Shown here: piece by piece, positions 1-7,602 of the stretch
Position numbering within the stretch: the first letter of the stretch is position 1
Layout of the letters: each line of letters starts with the position of its first letter
From: an uncultured bacterium
GTDB lineage: Bacteria; Cyanobacteriota; Vampirovibrionia; Gastranaerophilales; Gastranaerophilaceae
Assembly: GCA_900553895.1 (NCBI GenBank)
Contig: USFB01000015.1
Location: forward strand, 1 to 38,756
DNA length: 38,756 nt
Direction: 5' to 3'
Position numbers and translations under genes: made by a program
Notes under the pieces: model-generated
Seen by the model: the letters and a program-made list of their open reading frames with translations, nothing else
Databases searched by the model: none
Told to the model about the DNA's origin: nothing

Positions 1-1724
1 GGCTCTGGCTCATGAGCTTTTGGCATCGGTTTTGGTTGAGATTGGCTTAATTGCCTGGGGCGTACCGCTTTTATCTGAACATCCTCCGGTAAAGGTAATC
101 TCACAACAACCGTAGAGTTTTGTTGTGAAAATAGGGCATCAACGGCAGCTTCAACCGCAGCTTTTTTAGAGCCTGATTGAATTTGTGTTAAGAAAATCTC
201 ATTCTTCATTGAAAGAATAGTTTCTTCAGGGGTTATTTTTACAGGGTTTGCCCATTGTTTCAAGAGAGCTCGAGCAGGCGGGCTTGAAATATTTTCCAAT
301 AATTGTCCCCAAAGTACACTAATATCGTCACTAGCAACAGATTTTGCCTTAGGCATTGGTGCAAAATCTTCTTCTTGAGGTCTTTGAGGAGCCGGTGTCG
401 GTGTTTGTCCAGAAGTTTTTTGCCCTGCGGATGTTGTTGTAGGTTCTTGTTGTGTGGAAACCTTTGGTGCAGACGGCTTTTGCTCGGTCATTTCTTTAAT
501 CTTTGCCCCGCCGTATACAGGTGTCGGAGGTGTTTTGTAAGCCGCTGTCGCCTGCATTGGTGCCGGCATGCCTCCTTCAAGTCTTGCAAGTCTGTTTTGC
601 AAGTCTGCTAACGTTGTGTTTTCTGTTAAATTTGCAAGGTCAATGATTCCGACTTCAAGCCATAATCTCGGATTGTTTGTGGACTTTACATCTTTTACAT
701 AATTCGCAATTTTATCAATTAATGCTGTGATTTGATGTGTTTCCAATTCTTTTGATTGAACTTGTAATTCCTTAACTTGAGCTTCATTGAGTTGAGTCAG
801 TTCAAAAACGATTTCTGCACGACAATTTTTTACAATCAGCAGATTTTTGAAATAATCCATAAGGTTTAGTAAAATTTGCGTAGGCTCGTTGCCGGAATTA
901 TATATTTTTTCAAGGTTTTCGATTGCATTTTGTGGGTTTGACGAGGTTATGTCACACGCAAGGGTGTGCAATGTATCAAACGAAAGTCTTCCCAGTAAGT
1001 TGTTAATGTCGTCCGTCGAGATTGCTTCTTCGCCGTCTAAAATGCTCAACTGGTCTAAAAGTGCAATACTGTCACGCATTCCGCCTGCGGAGTTCTTCGC
1101 AATCGTGTAGAGGGCATCATCTGTGATATTAATTTTTTCGGTGTCAGAAATATATCTCAAATGTTTAACAATATCATCTGTTGTAATTCTTCTGAAATCA
1201 AATCTTTGACAACGGCTCTTGATTGTATCAAGAACTTTATGTACTTCAGTTGTGGCAAGAATAAAAATAACATTTTCAGGCGGTTCTTCTAACGTTTTCA
1301 ACAACGCATTGAACGCGTGGTTAGTCAGCATGTGAACTTCGTCAATAATATAGATTTTATACTTGCCATGCACCGGAACATATTGAATTTTTTCCAAAAT
1401 GCTCTGAGTATCTTCAACTTTTCTGTTACTTGCGGCGTCAATTTCAATAACATCCATAGGGACAGAATTCATAATATCCAAACAGCTTTCACATTCTCCG
1501 CAAGGATGAATTGTAGGACCGTTTTTGCAGTTCAAAGATTTTGCTAAAATTCTTGCAGTGGAAGTTTTTCCTGTACCACGCGGACCTGTAAACAGAAATG
1601 CGTGCGCAATTTTTCCAAGCTCAATTGCACTTGTAAGAGTCTTTTTAATATGCTCCTGACCTACAAGTTTATCCAAAGTTTGCGGACGATATTTTCTGTA
1701 TAACGGTACATAATTTCCACTCAT
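1..1724 (-). CDS. dnaX: DNA polymerase III subunit gamma/tau (3' end outside window)
   Basis: Clamp-loader ATPase subunit that loads the sliding clamp at replication forks. Reading the minus strand from the ATG at 1724 gives an N-terminus MSGNYVPLYRKYRP, then Walker A GPRGTGKTS near residue 45, a four-Cys zinc module (C, then PCGECESC), and the Walker B/DExH-like IIDEVHML, all in dnaX order. LEEPP and ATTEVHKV follow, then the lid and collar region. Past about residue 370 comes a Pro/Gln/Thr-rich linker, then a second conserved stretch (WGQLLENI, ALLKQWA) typical of the tau C-terminal part. About 574 codons are visible without a stop and the frame runs off position 1, so the C-terminus is missing. 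It is divergent from the amidase gene, with 56 bp between the starts. No Shine-Dalgarno is evident before the ATG. The identification is very secure. Confidence 0.96.
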   Translation of the reverse strand, partial: MSGNYVPLYRKYRPQTLDKLVGQEHIKKTLTSAIELGKIAHAFLFTGPRGTGKTSTARILAKSLNCKNGPTIHPCGECESCLDIMNSVPMDVIEIDAASNRKVEDTQSILEKIQYVPVHGKYKIYIIDEVHMLTNHAFNALLKTLEEPPENVIFILATTEVHKVLDTIKSRCQRFDFRRITTDDIVKHLRYISDTEKINITDDALYTIAKNSAGGMRDSIALLDQLSILDGEEAISTDDINNLLGRLSFDTLHTLACDITSSNPQNAIENLEKIYNSGNEPTQILLNLMDYFKNLLIVKNCRAEIVFELTQLNEAQVKELQVQSKELETHQITALIDKIANYVKDVKSTNNPRLWLEVGIIDLANLTENTTLADLQNRLARLEGGMPAPMQATAAYKTPPTPVYGGAKIKEMTEQKPSAPKVSTQQEPTTTSAGQKTSGQTPTPAPQRPQEEDFAPMPKAKSVASDDISVLWGQLLENISSPPARALLKQWANPVKITPEETILSMKNEIFLTQIQSGSKKAAVEAAVDALFSQQNSTVVVRLPLPEDVQIKAVRPRQLSQSQPKPMPKAHEPE

Positions 1725-1762
1725 ACAATTAACTTAACACAAAATTGCACACAACTCAATTT

Positions 1763-1768
1763 TATACT
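1763..1768 (+). promoter_or_regulatory. Probable -10 box (TATACT) of the amidase gene
   Basis: TATACT lies 12 nt before the ATG at 1781 with no Shine-Dalgarno between, so the 5' UTR would be only about 5-6 nt. No convincing -35 is seen at 17 nt. The same AT-rich stretch must also hold the divergent dnaX promoter. Confidence 0.35.
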
Positions 1769-1780
1769 AAAATACAAACT

Positions 1781-3112
1781 ATGAAGAAAGGGCTATTGTT
1801 ATCTTTGTTGTTATTATTTGGCATGACTCAAAGTTTCGGCTATGAGTTGGTTTTGCCACATGAAAAAAATACGATTTCCAATTCTGATTATGCATTTTTT
1901 GTCGGCAAAGCCAACAACGCAGAAATGATTTCAATAAATGGTTGCCCGATTTATGTTGCTTCAAATGGAGCTTTTGCACATTCAGTAAAATTAAAAGTCG
2001 GAGAAAATAGGATTGTTGTACGTTCAAACTACAATACACAAATCTACAAATTTTATAAAAACGTTCCGACAAAAGCTGTTGAAATTCCTATAACAGAATT
2101 TGATACACAACCAATGGCTGTGATTCGTGATAACGTCCCTCTAAGAAACACGCCTGTTGACGGTGGTTTAAACAGAATTGCTCATCTTTTTAAAGATACT
2201 ACACTTCTAATTAATGGTTCGAAAGGTGAATTCTATAGAGTTTTCTTATCAAAAAATCAAACAGCCTGGATTGCGAAAAAAGACGTAAGTTGTGTTAAAT
2301 GCTCAAATACGGCAAATTTCATTAATATGGACAGCAAAAAGTTCAAAAATGCAACAATTCAGACTATTTCTTTTAGCAAAAATTTACCTTACACTATCGA
2401 AGAAAAAGATAAAGAAATTTTGTTCAAAGTTTATAATCCTGAACTTTCAGAAAATTCTGTTTATACCGTAAATATCCCAAAACCTGAAAAGTATTATTAC
2501 AACATTGATTTAAGGGATGGGGTTTATACTTTTAAAGTCAGTGAGCTTCCGCAAGCTTTAGAAGATATAACGATTATTGTCGATGCCGGACATGGAGGTT
2601 CTGAAAAAGGTGCAATCGGGTGTTTGGGTCAAGAAGAAAAAGACTTTAATCTAAAAATCGCTTTAGAATTAGCCAAAAAATTAAAACAACTCGGTGCAAA
2701 TGTTATTATGACGCGAGAATGTGACGGATTTGTTTCTTTAAATGATAGAGTCGAAATTGCGGAACAGAATGACGCAAATATTTTTGTAAGTATTCACCTA
2801 AATTCGATTGGCGATATTCCTATGAATATTCACAAAAACAGAGGTACAAGCGTTTATTATTTTAATCCTAATTCAAGAAAACTCGCAGAAAAAGTAGAAA
2901 AAACCGTTACTAAATCAGTAGGAACAAAAAAAGATGGAGTAAGAACTGCAAGTTTCGCAGTGATTCGACCTTACAACTATGTAGGAATTCTAGTCGAAAC
3001 TGCCTATATGACCAATCCGTACGATTCGGTGCTTTATAATTCCGAAAAATTTGCTTCTAATGTCGCAGAAGGTATTGCAAACGGAATCGTTGAATTTGTC
3101 GAAAATGAATAA
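1781..3112 (+). CDS. N-acetylmuramoyl-L-alanine amidase (Amidase_3), secreted
   Basis: Zinc amidase that cleaves the bond between N-acetylmuramic acid and L-alanine in peptidoglycan, acting outside the inner membrane. I start it at the ATG at 1781 because MKKGLLLSLLLLFGMTQSFG is a clean signal peptide; the in-frame ATG at 1745 would put 12 polar residues in front of it. Residues about 25-245 form an N-terminal part with SH3-like character (PLRNTPVDGG, FYRVFLS). The catalytic domain begins near 262: H271 in VDAGHGG, E286, H339 in SIHLNS (zinc ligands) and E406 in LVETAYMTNP (catalytic Glu). All key residues are present. The length (443 aa) fits AmiC-like enzymes with an N-terminal wall-binding region. 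It is monocistronic and divergent from dnaX. Confidence 0.9.
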   Translation: MKKGLLLSLLLLFGMTQSFGYELVLPHEKNTISNSDYAFFVGKANNAEMISINGCPIYVASNGAFAHSVKLKVGENRIVVRSNYNTQIYKFYKNVPTKAVEIPITEFDTQPMAVIRDNVPLRNTPVDGGLNRIAHLFKDTTLLINGSKGEFYRVFLSKNQTAWIAKKDVSCVKCSNTANFINMDSKKFKNATIQTISFSKNLPYTIEEKDKEILFKVYNPELSENSVYTVNIPKPEKYYYNIDLRDGVYTFKVSELPQALEDITIIVDAGHGGSEKGAIGCLGQEEKDFNLKIALELAKKLKQLGANVIMTRECDGFVSLNDRVEIAEQNDANIFVSIHLNSIGDIPMNIHKNRGTSVYYFNPNSRKLAEKVEKTVTKSVGTKKDGVRTASFAVIRPYNYVGILVETAYMTNPYDSVLYNSEKFASNVAEGIANGIVEFVENE

Positions 3113-3190
3113 CGTTGTACGTATTCAATTAAACAAACAGTAGGATGACATAAACCATTTTATAGAGAAATATAGGGTAGACTTTAGTCT

Positions 3191-3223
3191 AACAAAAGGT
3201 TGAGGTTCCCCTGCCTTTTTGTT
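3191..3223. terminator. Possible bidirectional terminator between convergent genes
   Basis: AACAAAAGG pairs with CCTTTTTGTT (one bulge), with an imperfect GAGG/CCCT inner helix and T-rich flanks. It sits between the amidase 3' end and the stop codon of the convergent Cys-cluster gene. A small perfect palindrome, TAGACTTTAGTCTA, lies just left at 3178-3191. Confidence 0.4.
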
Positions 3224-3630
3224 TATTTCTTATTACGAACCTTTTTAAACACCTCTTCGAAACTTTCGACCGGCTCCAATCTATAACCACAGTGTTCTGC
3301 AAGTGTTCCGCCCATTTTAAATAACTCCTCTTGAGGATATCTTCGACAAATTCCGGGACGATTTTTGTGAATTTTACATTTGTGAGTTTCTTTATCCAAA
3401 TTCATGCACTCAAAAACGAGTCCGGTTTCGTCTTTATCAATAATTCTTAGATAAGTATAAAAAGGATGCAGTTTTTGTAAACGGTGAAATTCCTCTTCTG
3501 TTTGAATAACCTCTTTATGCTTGACATAAATCTTCTGGCAACAGCGACCGCAAGCGTTACAAGAGCCTATGCGATAATATTTTCTTTTTAAGATATATAA
3601 ATAAAAAAACTTTTTTAATTTCTTAAACAT
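3223..3630 (-). CDS. YkgJ-family CxxCxxCC cluster protein
   Basis: 135-aa protein of the zinc- or iron-chelating YkgJ/UPF0153 type. The hallmark cysteine cluster is C24-N-A-C27-G-R-C30-C31; a second Cys set follows in ECMNLDKETHKCKIH and in NRPGICRRYPQ, which matches the family pattern of a late C...RP..C..(F/Y)P. The biochemical role of the family is not established; metal binding is the usual inference. The N-terminus (residues 1-20) is very basic and aromatic. Its ATG overlaps the last 8 nt of the upstream TPR gene, so translation is probably coupled, and it is the third gene of the operon that starts at 5173. Confidence 0.8.
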   Translation of the reverse strand: MFKKLKKFFYLYILKRKYYRIGSCNACGRCCQKIYVKHKEVIQTEEEFHRLQKLHPFYTYLRIIDKDETGLVFECMNLDKETHKCKIHKNRPGICRRYPQEELFKMGGTLAEHCGYRLEPVESFEEVFKKVRNKK

Positions 3631-4804
3631 TTACAACTCTTGATTTTGCAAGTCTGTATTCTGAGGAGTTTTCATTGGCAAGAAGCATTGCTTTTGAATA
3701 ATACTTGTTAGAAGTTTTAAAATCGCCTTCATTATACAAAGCTTCGCCTTTTTCTAAACACGTTTTAATTATACGAGTTTCAGGATTAATAAACGATTTA
3801 ATTCTATCAATTTTATCACCTAATTCGCTTTGCAATTCTTCCTTCAAAATCACACAATTTTCGTATTCGATAAGTGCCATGTGATAATTGTTATCATCAT
3901 AATACCTATCTGCCCACTCTTTGTGACCTTGATAACTCAAATCATCAAACGAAGCATTTAAATCTTTTATAACCTGCAAAGTTCTTAAATATTCTGATTG
4001 ATTGTGAATTACAAGCGGTAAAAGCCTTCTCATTGTACAATATGCCGCCGTATAATCGCCAAGATTTATGAATACTGACGCAAGTTTCTGCAAAACATCC
4101 AAAGACTTGTTATCCAAGCATAAAGCTTGTTTCAAGAAAATCATTGCGTGCATATTATCATTTTCTTCCAAATACGCCTTACCCAATGCCAAATTTATAT
4201 CAAAACTAACAGGCATATTTTTTACAGCAAAAGTCAAATATTCAATGGCTTCTGAGTAATTCCTTAAAGAAATTGCGCGTTGAGCTTTTTGCATGAATTC
4301 TTTACCGATTTCGTTACAGCGATTAATGCTGTTTTTGATTGTCGAATATGATTGACCTCTGTCTTTAGCGTATTTGAGGTATTTTTCATAATAAAAAACT
4401 GATTGGAATTTCATATTTTTAGAAAAATACGAGGTCGCAAGATTTAAACAAACTGCTTCGTCATCAGGTTTGTAAGCATAAGCTGAAACCCAATTCTCAA
4501 TCGCATTTTTTAAATCTTCACGCTTATAAAAAATATTGCCTAAATAAAGATATGAAGGATTTTTAAAACTTTCTAATCCGATAGACTTTTTAAAATACTC
4601 TTCTGCAGGTAATAAATCGTTGAGTTTATAGTAACAGCGTCCAATTTCATAATAGAGTTTGAACGATGTGCTCATATTAAGCATATCCAAATAAAGCCTC
4701 AATGCTGAAGAGTAATCACCTTTAACATAGTGGTTTTTTGCAGCTTCAAGTCTTTTGTTTTCTAAATCTGAATTGTCGACAATATAATAATCAGACGATA
4801 CCAT
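3623..4804 (-). CDS. Tetratricopeptide-repeat protein
   Basis: 393-aa cytoplasmic protein built almost entirely of TPR-type helix pairs. Recognisable repeat cores are YYEIGRCYYKLNDLLPAEEY, SYLYLGNIFYKREDLKNAIE, CLNLATSYFSKN, LALGKAYLEENDNMHAMIFL and ALYNEGDFKTSNKYYSKAML, each with the small/aromatic spacing of TPRs. No signal peptide or membrane segment is seen. TPR arrays act as protein-protein scaffolds; no catalytic domain is visible. It is the middle gene of a minus-strand operon: 18 nt after the Asn-rich gene and overlapping the YkgJ-like gene by 8 nt. The specific partner cannot be told from the sequence. Confidence 0.8.
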   Translation of the reverse strand: MVSSDYYIVDNSDLENKRLEAAKNHYVKGDYSSALRLYLDMLNMSTSFKLYYEIGRCYYKLNDLLPAEEYFKKSIGLESFKNPSYLYLGNIFYKREDLKNAIENWVSAYAYKPDDEAVCLNLATSYFSKNMKFQSVFYYEKYLKYAKDRGQSYSTIKNSINRCNEIGKEFMQKAQRAISLRNYSEAIEYLTFAVKNMPVSFDINLALGKAYLEENDNMHAMIFLKQALCLDNKSLDVLQKLASVFINLGDYTAAYCTMRRLLPLVIHNQSEYLRTLQVIKDLNASFDDLSYQGHKEWADRYYDDNNYHMALIEYENCVILKEELQSELGDKIDRIKSFINPETRIIKTCLEKGEALYNEGDFKTSNKYYSKAMLLANENSSEYRLAKSRVVNV

Positions 4805-4822
4805 AGCTGTATTCTATCACAT

Positions 4823-5173
4823 TTACAGCTCTAAATCACCTAATAATTTAGAATTTGTTACAAGCTCTTTTAATACATCGTCTTCAAATGGATCAACAAC
4901 ACCATCTTTAAATAACTCTTGCATCTTTTCTAAATAAGAAGTATCGTCTTTGTCACTGGTTGCAATTTTTGTAAACTTGTTGATATCAAGATCTTTTTGG
5001 AAAAGTTCCATTGCGTTAGAAGAAATCTCTGTTTTATCAACATAAGGGTTTGAATTATACCCTGCTTTTTGAAGATTGGCTCTAACGGAAGCAAGGTTAA
5101 TAACATTACTCGCATTGCTTAATTGAGAGTTATAAAACAAACCGTTATTATTGTCATTAATATTGTTGAACAT
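4823..5173 (-). CDS. Small Asn-rich protein of unknown function
   Basis: 116-aa protein that I do not recognise. The first 30 residues are unusually rich in Asn/Asp (FNNINDNNNGLFYN) and look disordered; the rest is acidic with helical stretches (NAMELFQKDLDINKF, DTSYLEKMQELFKD, EDDVLKELVTNSKLL). There is no signal peptide and no membrane segment. The start is supported by a purine-rich GGGGAG upstream and a well-placed promoter at 5208-5236. It is the first gene of the operon with the TPR and Cys-cluster proteins, so the three probably act together. Confidence 0.65.
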   Translation of the reverse strand: MFNNINDNNNGLFYNSQLSNASNVINLASVRANLQKAGYNSNPYVDKTEISSNAMELFQKDLDINKFTKIATSDKDDTSYLEKMQELFKDGVVDPFEDDVLKELVTNSKLLGDLEL

Positions 5174-5207
5174 ACTGCCCCAATCTCCCCAATTATTTTC
5201 TTACATT

Positions 5208-5236
5208 ATCATACATTTTTTTTAATTTGTTATCAA
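5208..5236 (-). promoter_or_regulatory. Sigma70-type promoter of the Asn-rich/TPR/YkgJ operon
   Basis: On the minus strand, -35 TTGATA (5231-5236), a 17-nt spacer and -10 TATGAT (5208-5213), each 5/6 to consensus. The start codon is 35 nt beyond the -10, leaving room for a short leader with a GGGGAG ribosome-binding site. Confidence 0.65.
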
Positions 5237-5349
5237 CTGTTTGGAGGAGATTTTTCAGGCCTAAACAATATTTTATATACAATTACCTATTTAAATCTCT
5301 TTACTTTTAACTTTCAAGTGCTAATCTTGAGCTTAAGGGAGAATAATTT

Positions 5350-6021
5350 ATGTCAAAGAATATATTTATTACTGCGACAGGTACTGATATAGGAAAAACT
5401 TATGTTTCAGCACTTATCGTCAAAAAAATGCGTGAGGAAGGTTTTAATTGCGGATATTATAAACCTGTTCTTAGTGGTGTTGTTGAAAAAGACGGTAAAC
5501 TTATAGAAAGTGATTGCAACTACGTAGTTAATACAGCGAAAATTCCTACAAGTGCGAATGACTGTGTTACTTATTGGTGGAAAGAAGCTGTTTCTCCTCA
5601 TTTGGCAGCAAAAAGAGCCGGCATGGAAATTGATATAGCTAAAATTAAATCAGATTTTGTTCAAAAAAACAAAGAGTTTGATTATTTGCTAATCGAAGGT
5701 GCAGGCGGAATTACTTGCCCTTTGAGATTAGAAAACGGTGAAAAATATATTCTTAAAGATTTGATAAAAGAACTGGAAGCCCCAATTATAATTGTAGCAG
5801 ACGGCGGTTTGGGAACAATAAATTCAATACTTTTGACTGTTGAATACGCCCGCGCAAACGAAATCAAAATTGCAGGAATTATTCTAAATAATTTTGAAAA
5901 GGATAACTTCATGCATCAAGATAATTTAAAACAGGTTGAATATTTAACAGGAGTTAAAGTTATCGCGACGGTTGAACGCGGAGGCGATGAAATTGGATTA
6001 TTGGAAGGAAAGTTTAATTAA
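5350..6021 (+). CDS. bioD: Dethiobiotin synthetase
   Basis: ATP-dependent carboxylase that closes the ureido ring of 7,8-diaminopelargonate to give dethiobiotin. The 223-aa product has the P-loop TATGTDIGKTYVSA at residues 8-21 (BioD signature GTDTxVGKT-like), YYKPVLSG (substrate-binding Lys) near 37, LIEGAGG near 117 and a C-terminal ILNNF (nucleotide base recognition). The length is normal. A good AAGGGAG Shine-Dalgarno lies 9 nt before the ATG at 5350. It is followed after 150 bp by bioA in the same orientation, so a bioDA unit is likely. No BirA-like inverted operator was recognised upstream. Confidence 0.95.
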   Translation: MSKNIFITATGTDIGKTYVSALIVKKMREEGFNCGYYKPVLSGVVEKDGKLIESDCNYVVNTAKIPTSANDCVTYWWKEAVSPHLAAKRAGMEIDIAKIKSDFVQKNKEFDYLLIEGAGGITCPLRLENGEKYILKDLIKELEAPIIIVADGGLGTINSILLTVEYARANEIKIAGIILNNFEKDNFMHQDNLKQVEYLTGVKVIATVERGGDEIGLLEGKFN

Positions 6022-6064
6022 TGGACAATGGAAAATGGAAAGTGGAAAATTATTAAATTCGCTT
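6019..6064 (+). repeat. GGAAAAT-rich intergenic repeat, copy 1
   Basis: A 40-45 bp stretch made of GGACAAT/GGAAAAT/GGAAAGT units starts at the bioD stop codon. Closely related copies start at 9896 and 26627, also immediately after stop codons or other repeats. The rest of the bioD-bioA gap (6065-6171) is AT-rich with no gene. Confidence 0.6.
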
Positions 6065-6171
6065 TGCTCATATATGTTTATATGTATAATTTAGCAAAAC
6101 ATACAAAGGAAAATTTAAAACCACTTATTCCCCTATTACCTTATTCACCTTACAAATAAAAGGAAAACATC

Positions 6172-7602
6172 ATGAACACAAATGAAATAACAGATTGGCA
6201 AAAAGAAGATTTAAAATACATTTGGCACCCTTGTTCACAAATGAAGGATTACGAAACCCTTCCACCGATTGTAATTGAGCGTGGCAAAGGCATAAATATT
6301 TATGATACAAACGGCAAATGCTACAAAGATGTTATAAGTTCTTGGTGGTGTAATCTTTTAGGACACTGCAACCCAAGAATTAACGCAGCTGTAAAAAAAC
6401 AAATTGATTCATTAGAACACGTTATATTTGCAAACTTTTCACATAAACCTGCAATTACACTTTGTCATGAATTAGCAAAAGTTGTTCCTGACGGACTTTG
6501 TAAATTTAATTTTGCTGATAACGGTTCTGCCGCAATCGAAATGTCATTAAAAATGAGTTTTCAATATCATTATCAAACAGGACATCCTGAAAAGAAAAGA
6601 TTTATGGCACTTTCTGACGCTTACCACGGTGAGACACTCGGTGCGTTAGCGGTTGGCGGTGTTGATTTGTATTCAGAATTATACAAACCACTACTACTTG
6701 ATGTAATTAGAATTGATGGCCCTGATTGTTACAGATGCCCTTACGGTAAGGTTTGCGAAGGACACTGTGAGGGACATTCATTGACTGACACCTCAATCCA
6801 ATCTTCTCCTCAAGGAGAGGAAGCTAAACGCTGTCATTGTGAATGTTTTGAAAAAGCTGAAAAAGCTTTTGCAGAATACGCTCACGAAACAGCAGCAATT
6901 ATTGTTGAACCGCTTTTACAAGGTTCTGCCGGCATGAAAGTTTATCCGCCACTTTACCTAAAAAAATTAAGAGAGCTTTGTGACAAATACAATGTTCATC
7001 TTATTGCGGATGAAATTGCAACAGGTTACGGACGTACCGGCAAGATGTTTGCATTCAACCATGCCGGTGTAAGTCCTGATATAATGTGTCTTTCAAAAGG
7101 TTTGACAGGTGGCTATATGCCTATGGCAATTGCTGTTACTACTCAAAAAATATACGATGCTTTTTATGATGATTATTTGAAAGGTAAAGCTTTCATGCAC
7201 TCGCATACTTATGCCGGAAATCCGCTTGCATGCTCAGCTGCAATTGAAGTTTTAAAAATATTAAAAGATGAACAAATAATTGAAAAAGCTAATAAACGAG
7301 CAGTTTATTTTAACAATATTATTAAAGAGAAATTCTTACCGTTAGAAAATGTTGGTGAAATTCGTCACATTGGTTTGGTTAACGCTATTGAACTTGTAAA
7401 AAATCGCGATACAAAAGAACCTTTGGATTATACAAAACGAACAGGATATCAAATTTACAAAAAAGCGTTGGAAAAAGGTGTTCTTTTAAGACCTTTAGGT
7501 GATGTAATTTACTTTAATCCGCCGCTTATTATTGAAGAAAGTGATATGGATTTTGTAACAGATGTTGCGCTAGAATGTACAAAAGAAATTTTGAAAGTCT
7601 AA
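6172..7602 (+). CDS. bioA: Adenosylmethionine-8-amino-7-oxononanoate aminotransferase
   Basis: PLP enzyme that uses S-adenosylmethionine as amino donor to convert KAPA to DAPA in biotin synthesis. It has WHPCSQM near the N-terminus, WWCNLLGH (substrate pocket), DAYHGET, ADEIATGYGRTG (PLP Asp) and the Schiff-base lysine K309 in CLSKGLTGG, followed by HSHTYAGNPLACSAA. At 476 aa it is about 20-45 residues longer than typical BioA. Part of the excess is a Cys-rich segment (residues about 186-225: CYRCPYG, CEGHCEG, CHCEC) containing the low-complexity insert SLTDTSIQSSPQGEE. SD AGGAAAA precedes the ATG. The 3' end overlaps that of the convergent flavoprotein gene. Confidence 0.95.
   Translation: MNTNEITDWQKEDLKYIWHPCSQMKDYETLPPIVIERGKGINIYDTNGKCYKDVISSWWCNLLGHCNPRINAAVKKQIDSLEHVIFANFSHKPAITLCHELAKVVPDGLCKFNFADNGSAAIEMSLKMSFQYHYQTGHPEKKRFMALSDAYHGETLGALAVGGVDLYSELYKPLLLDVIRIDGPDCYRCPYGKVCEGHCEGHSLTDTSIQSSPQGEEAKRCHCECFEKAEKAFAEYAHETAAIIVEPLLQGSAGMKVYPPLYLKKLRELCDKYNVHLIADEIATGYGRTGKMFAFNHAGVSPDIMCLSKGLTGGYMPMAIAVTTQKIYDAFYDDYLKGKAFMHSHTYAGNPLACSAAIEVLKILKDEQIIEKANKRAVYFNNIIKEKFLPLENVGEIRHIGLVNAIELVKNRDTKEPLDYTKRTGYQIYKKALEKGVLLRPLGDVIYFNPPLIIEESDMDFVTDVALECTKEILKV
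6805..6818. repeat. Perfect palindrome inside bioA
   Basis: TCTCCT-CA-AGGAGA lies inside the bioA coding sequence, encoding SSPQGE within the atypical insert. It looks like part of a small palindromic element inserted in frame. Confidence 0.5.

Noticed and set aside
161..167. AAAAAAG heptamer in dnaX (minus strand) as a programmed frameshift site making gamma/tau
   Set aside because: The codons are TCT AAA AAA GCT, so the heptamer is not in the A_AAA_AAG phase needed for a -1 slip, and no stimulatory structure was apparent.
303..611. Plus-strand open frame of about 100 codons rich in Cys, Arg and Leu
   Set aside because: It lies wholly antisense to the dnaX linker region; its composition is what reversed Pro/Gln/Thr codons give.
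5240..5349. BirA operator upstream of bioD
   Set aside because: No inverted repeat of the TTGTAAAC/GTTTACAA type was found; only AT-rich sequence with weak promoter-like boxes.
6019..6064. GGAAAAT-unit arrays as a CRISPR array
   Set aside because: The units are 7-10 bp without unique spacers of constant length, and no cas gene is nearby.
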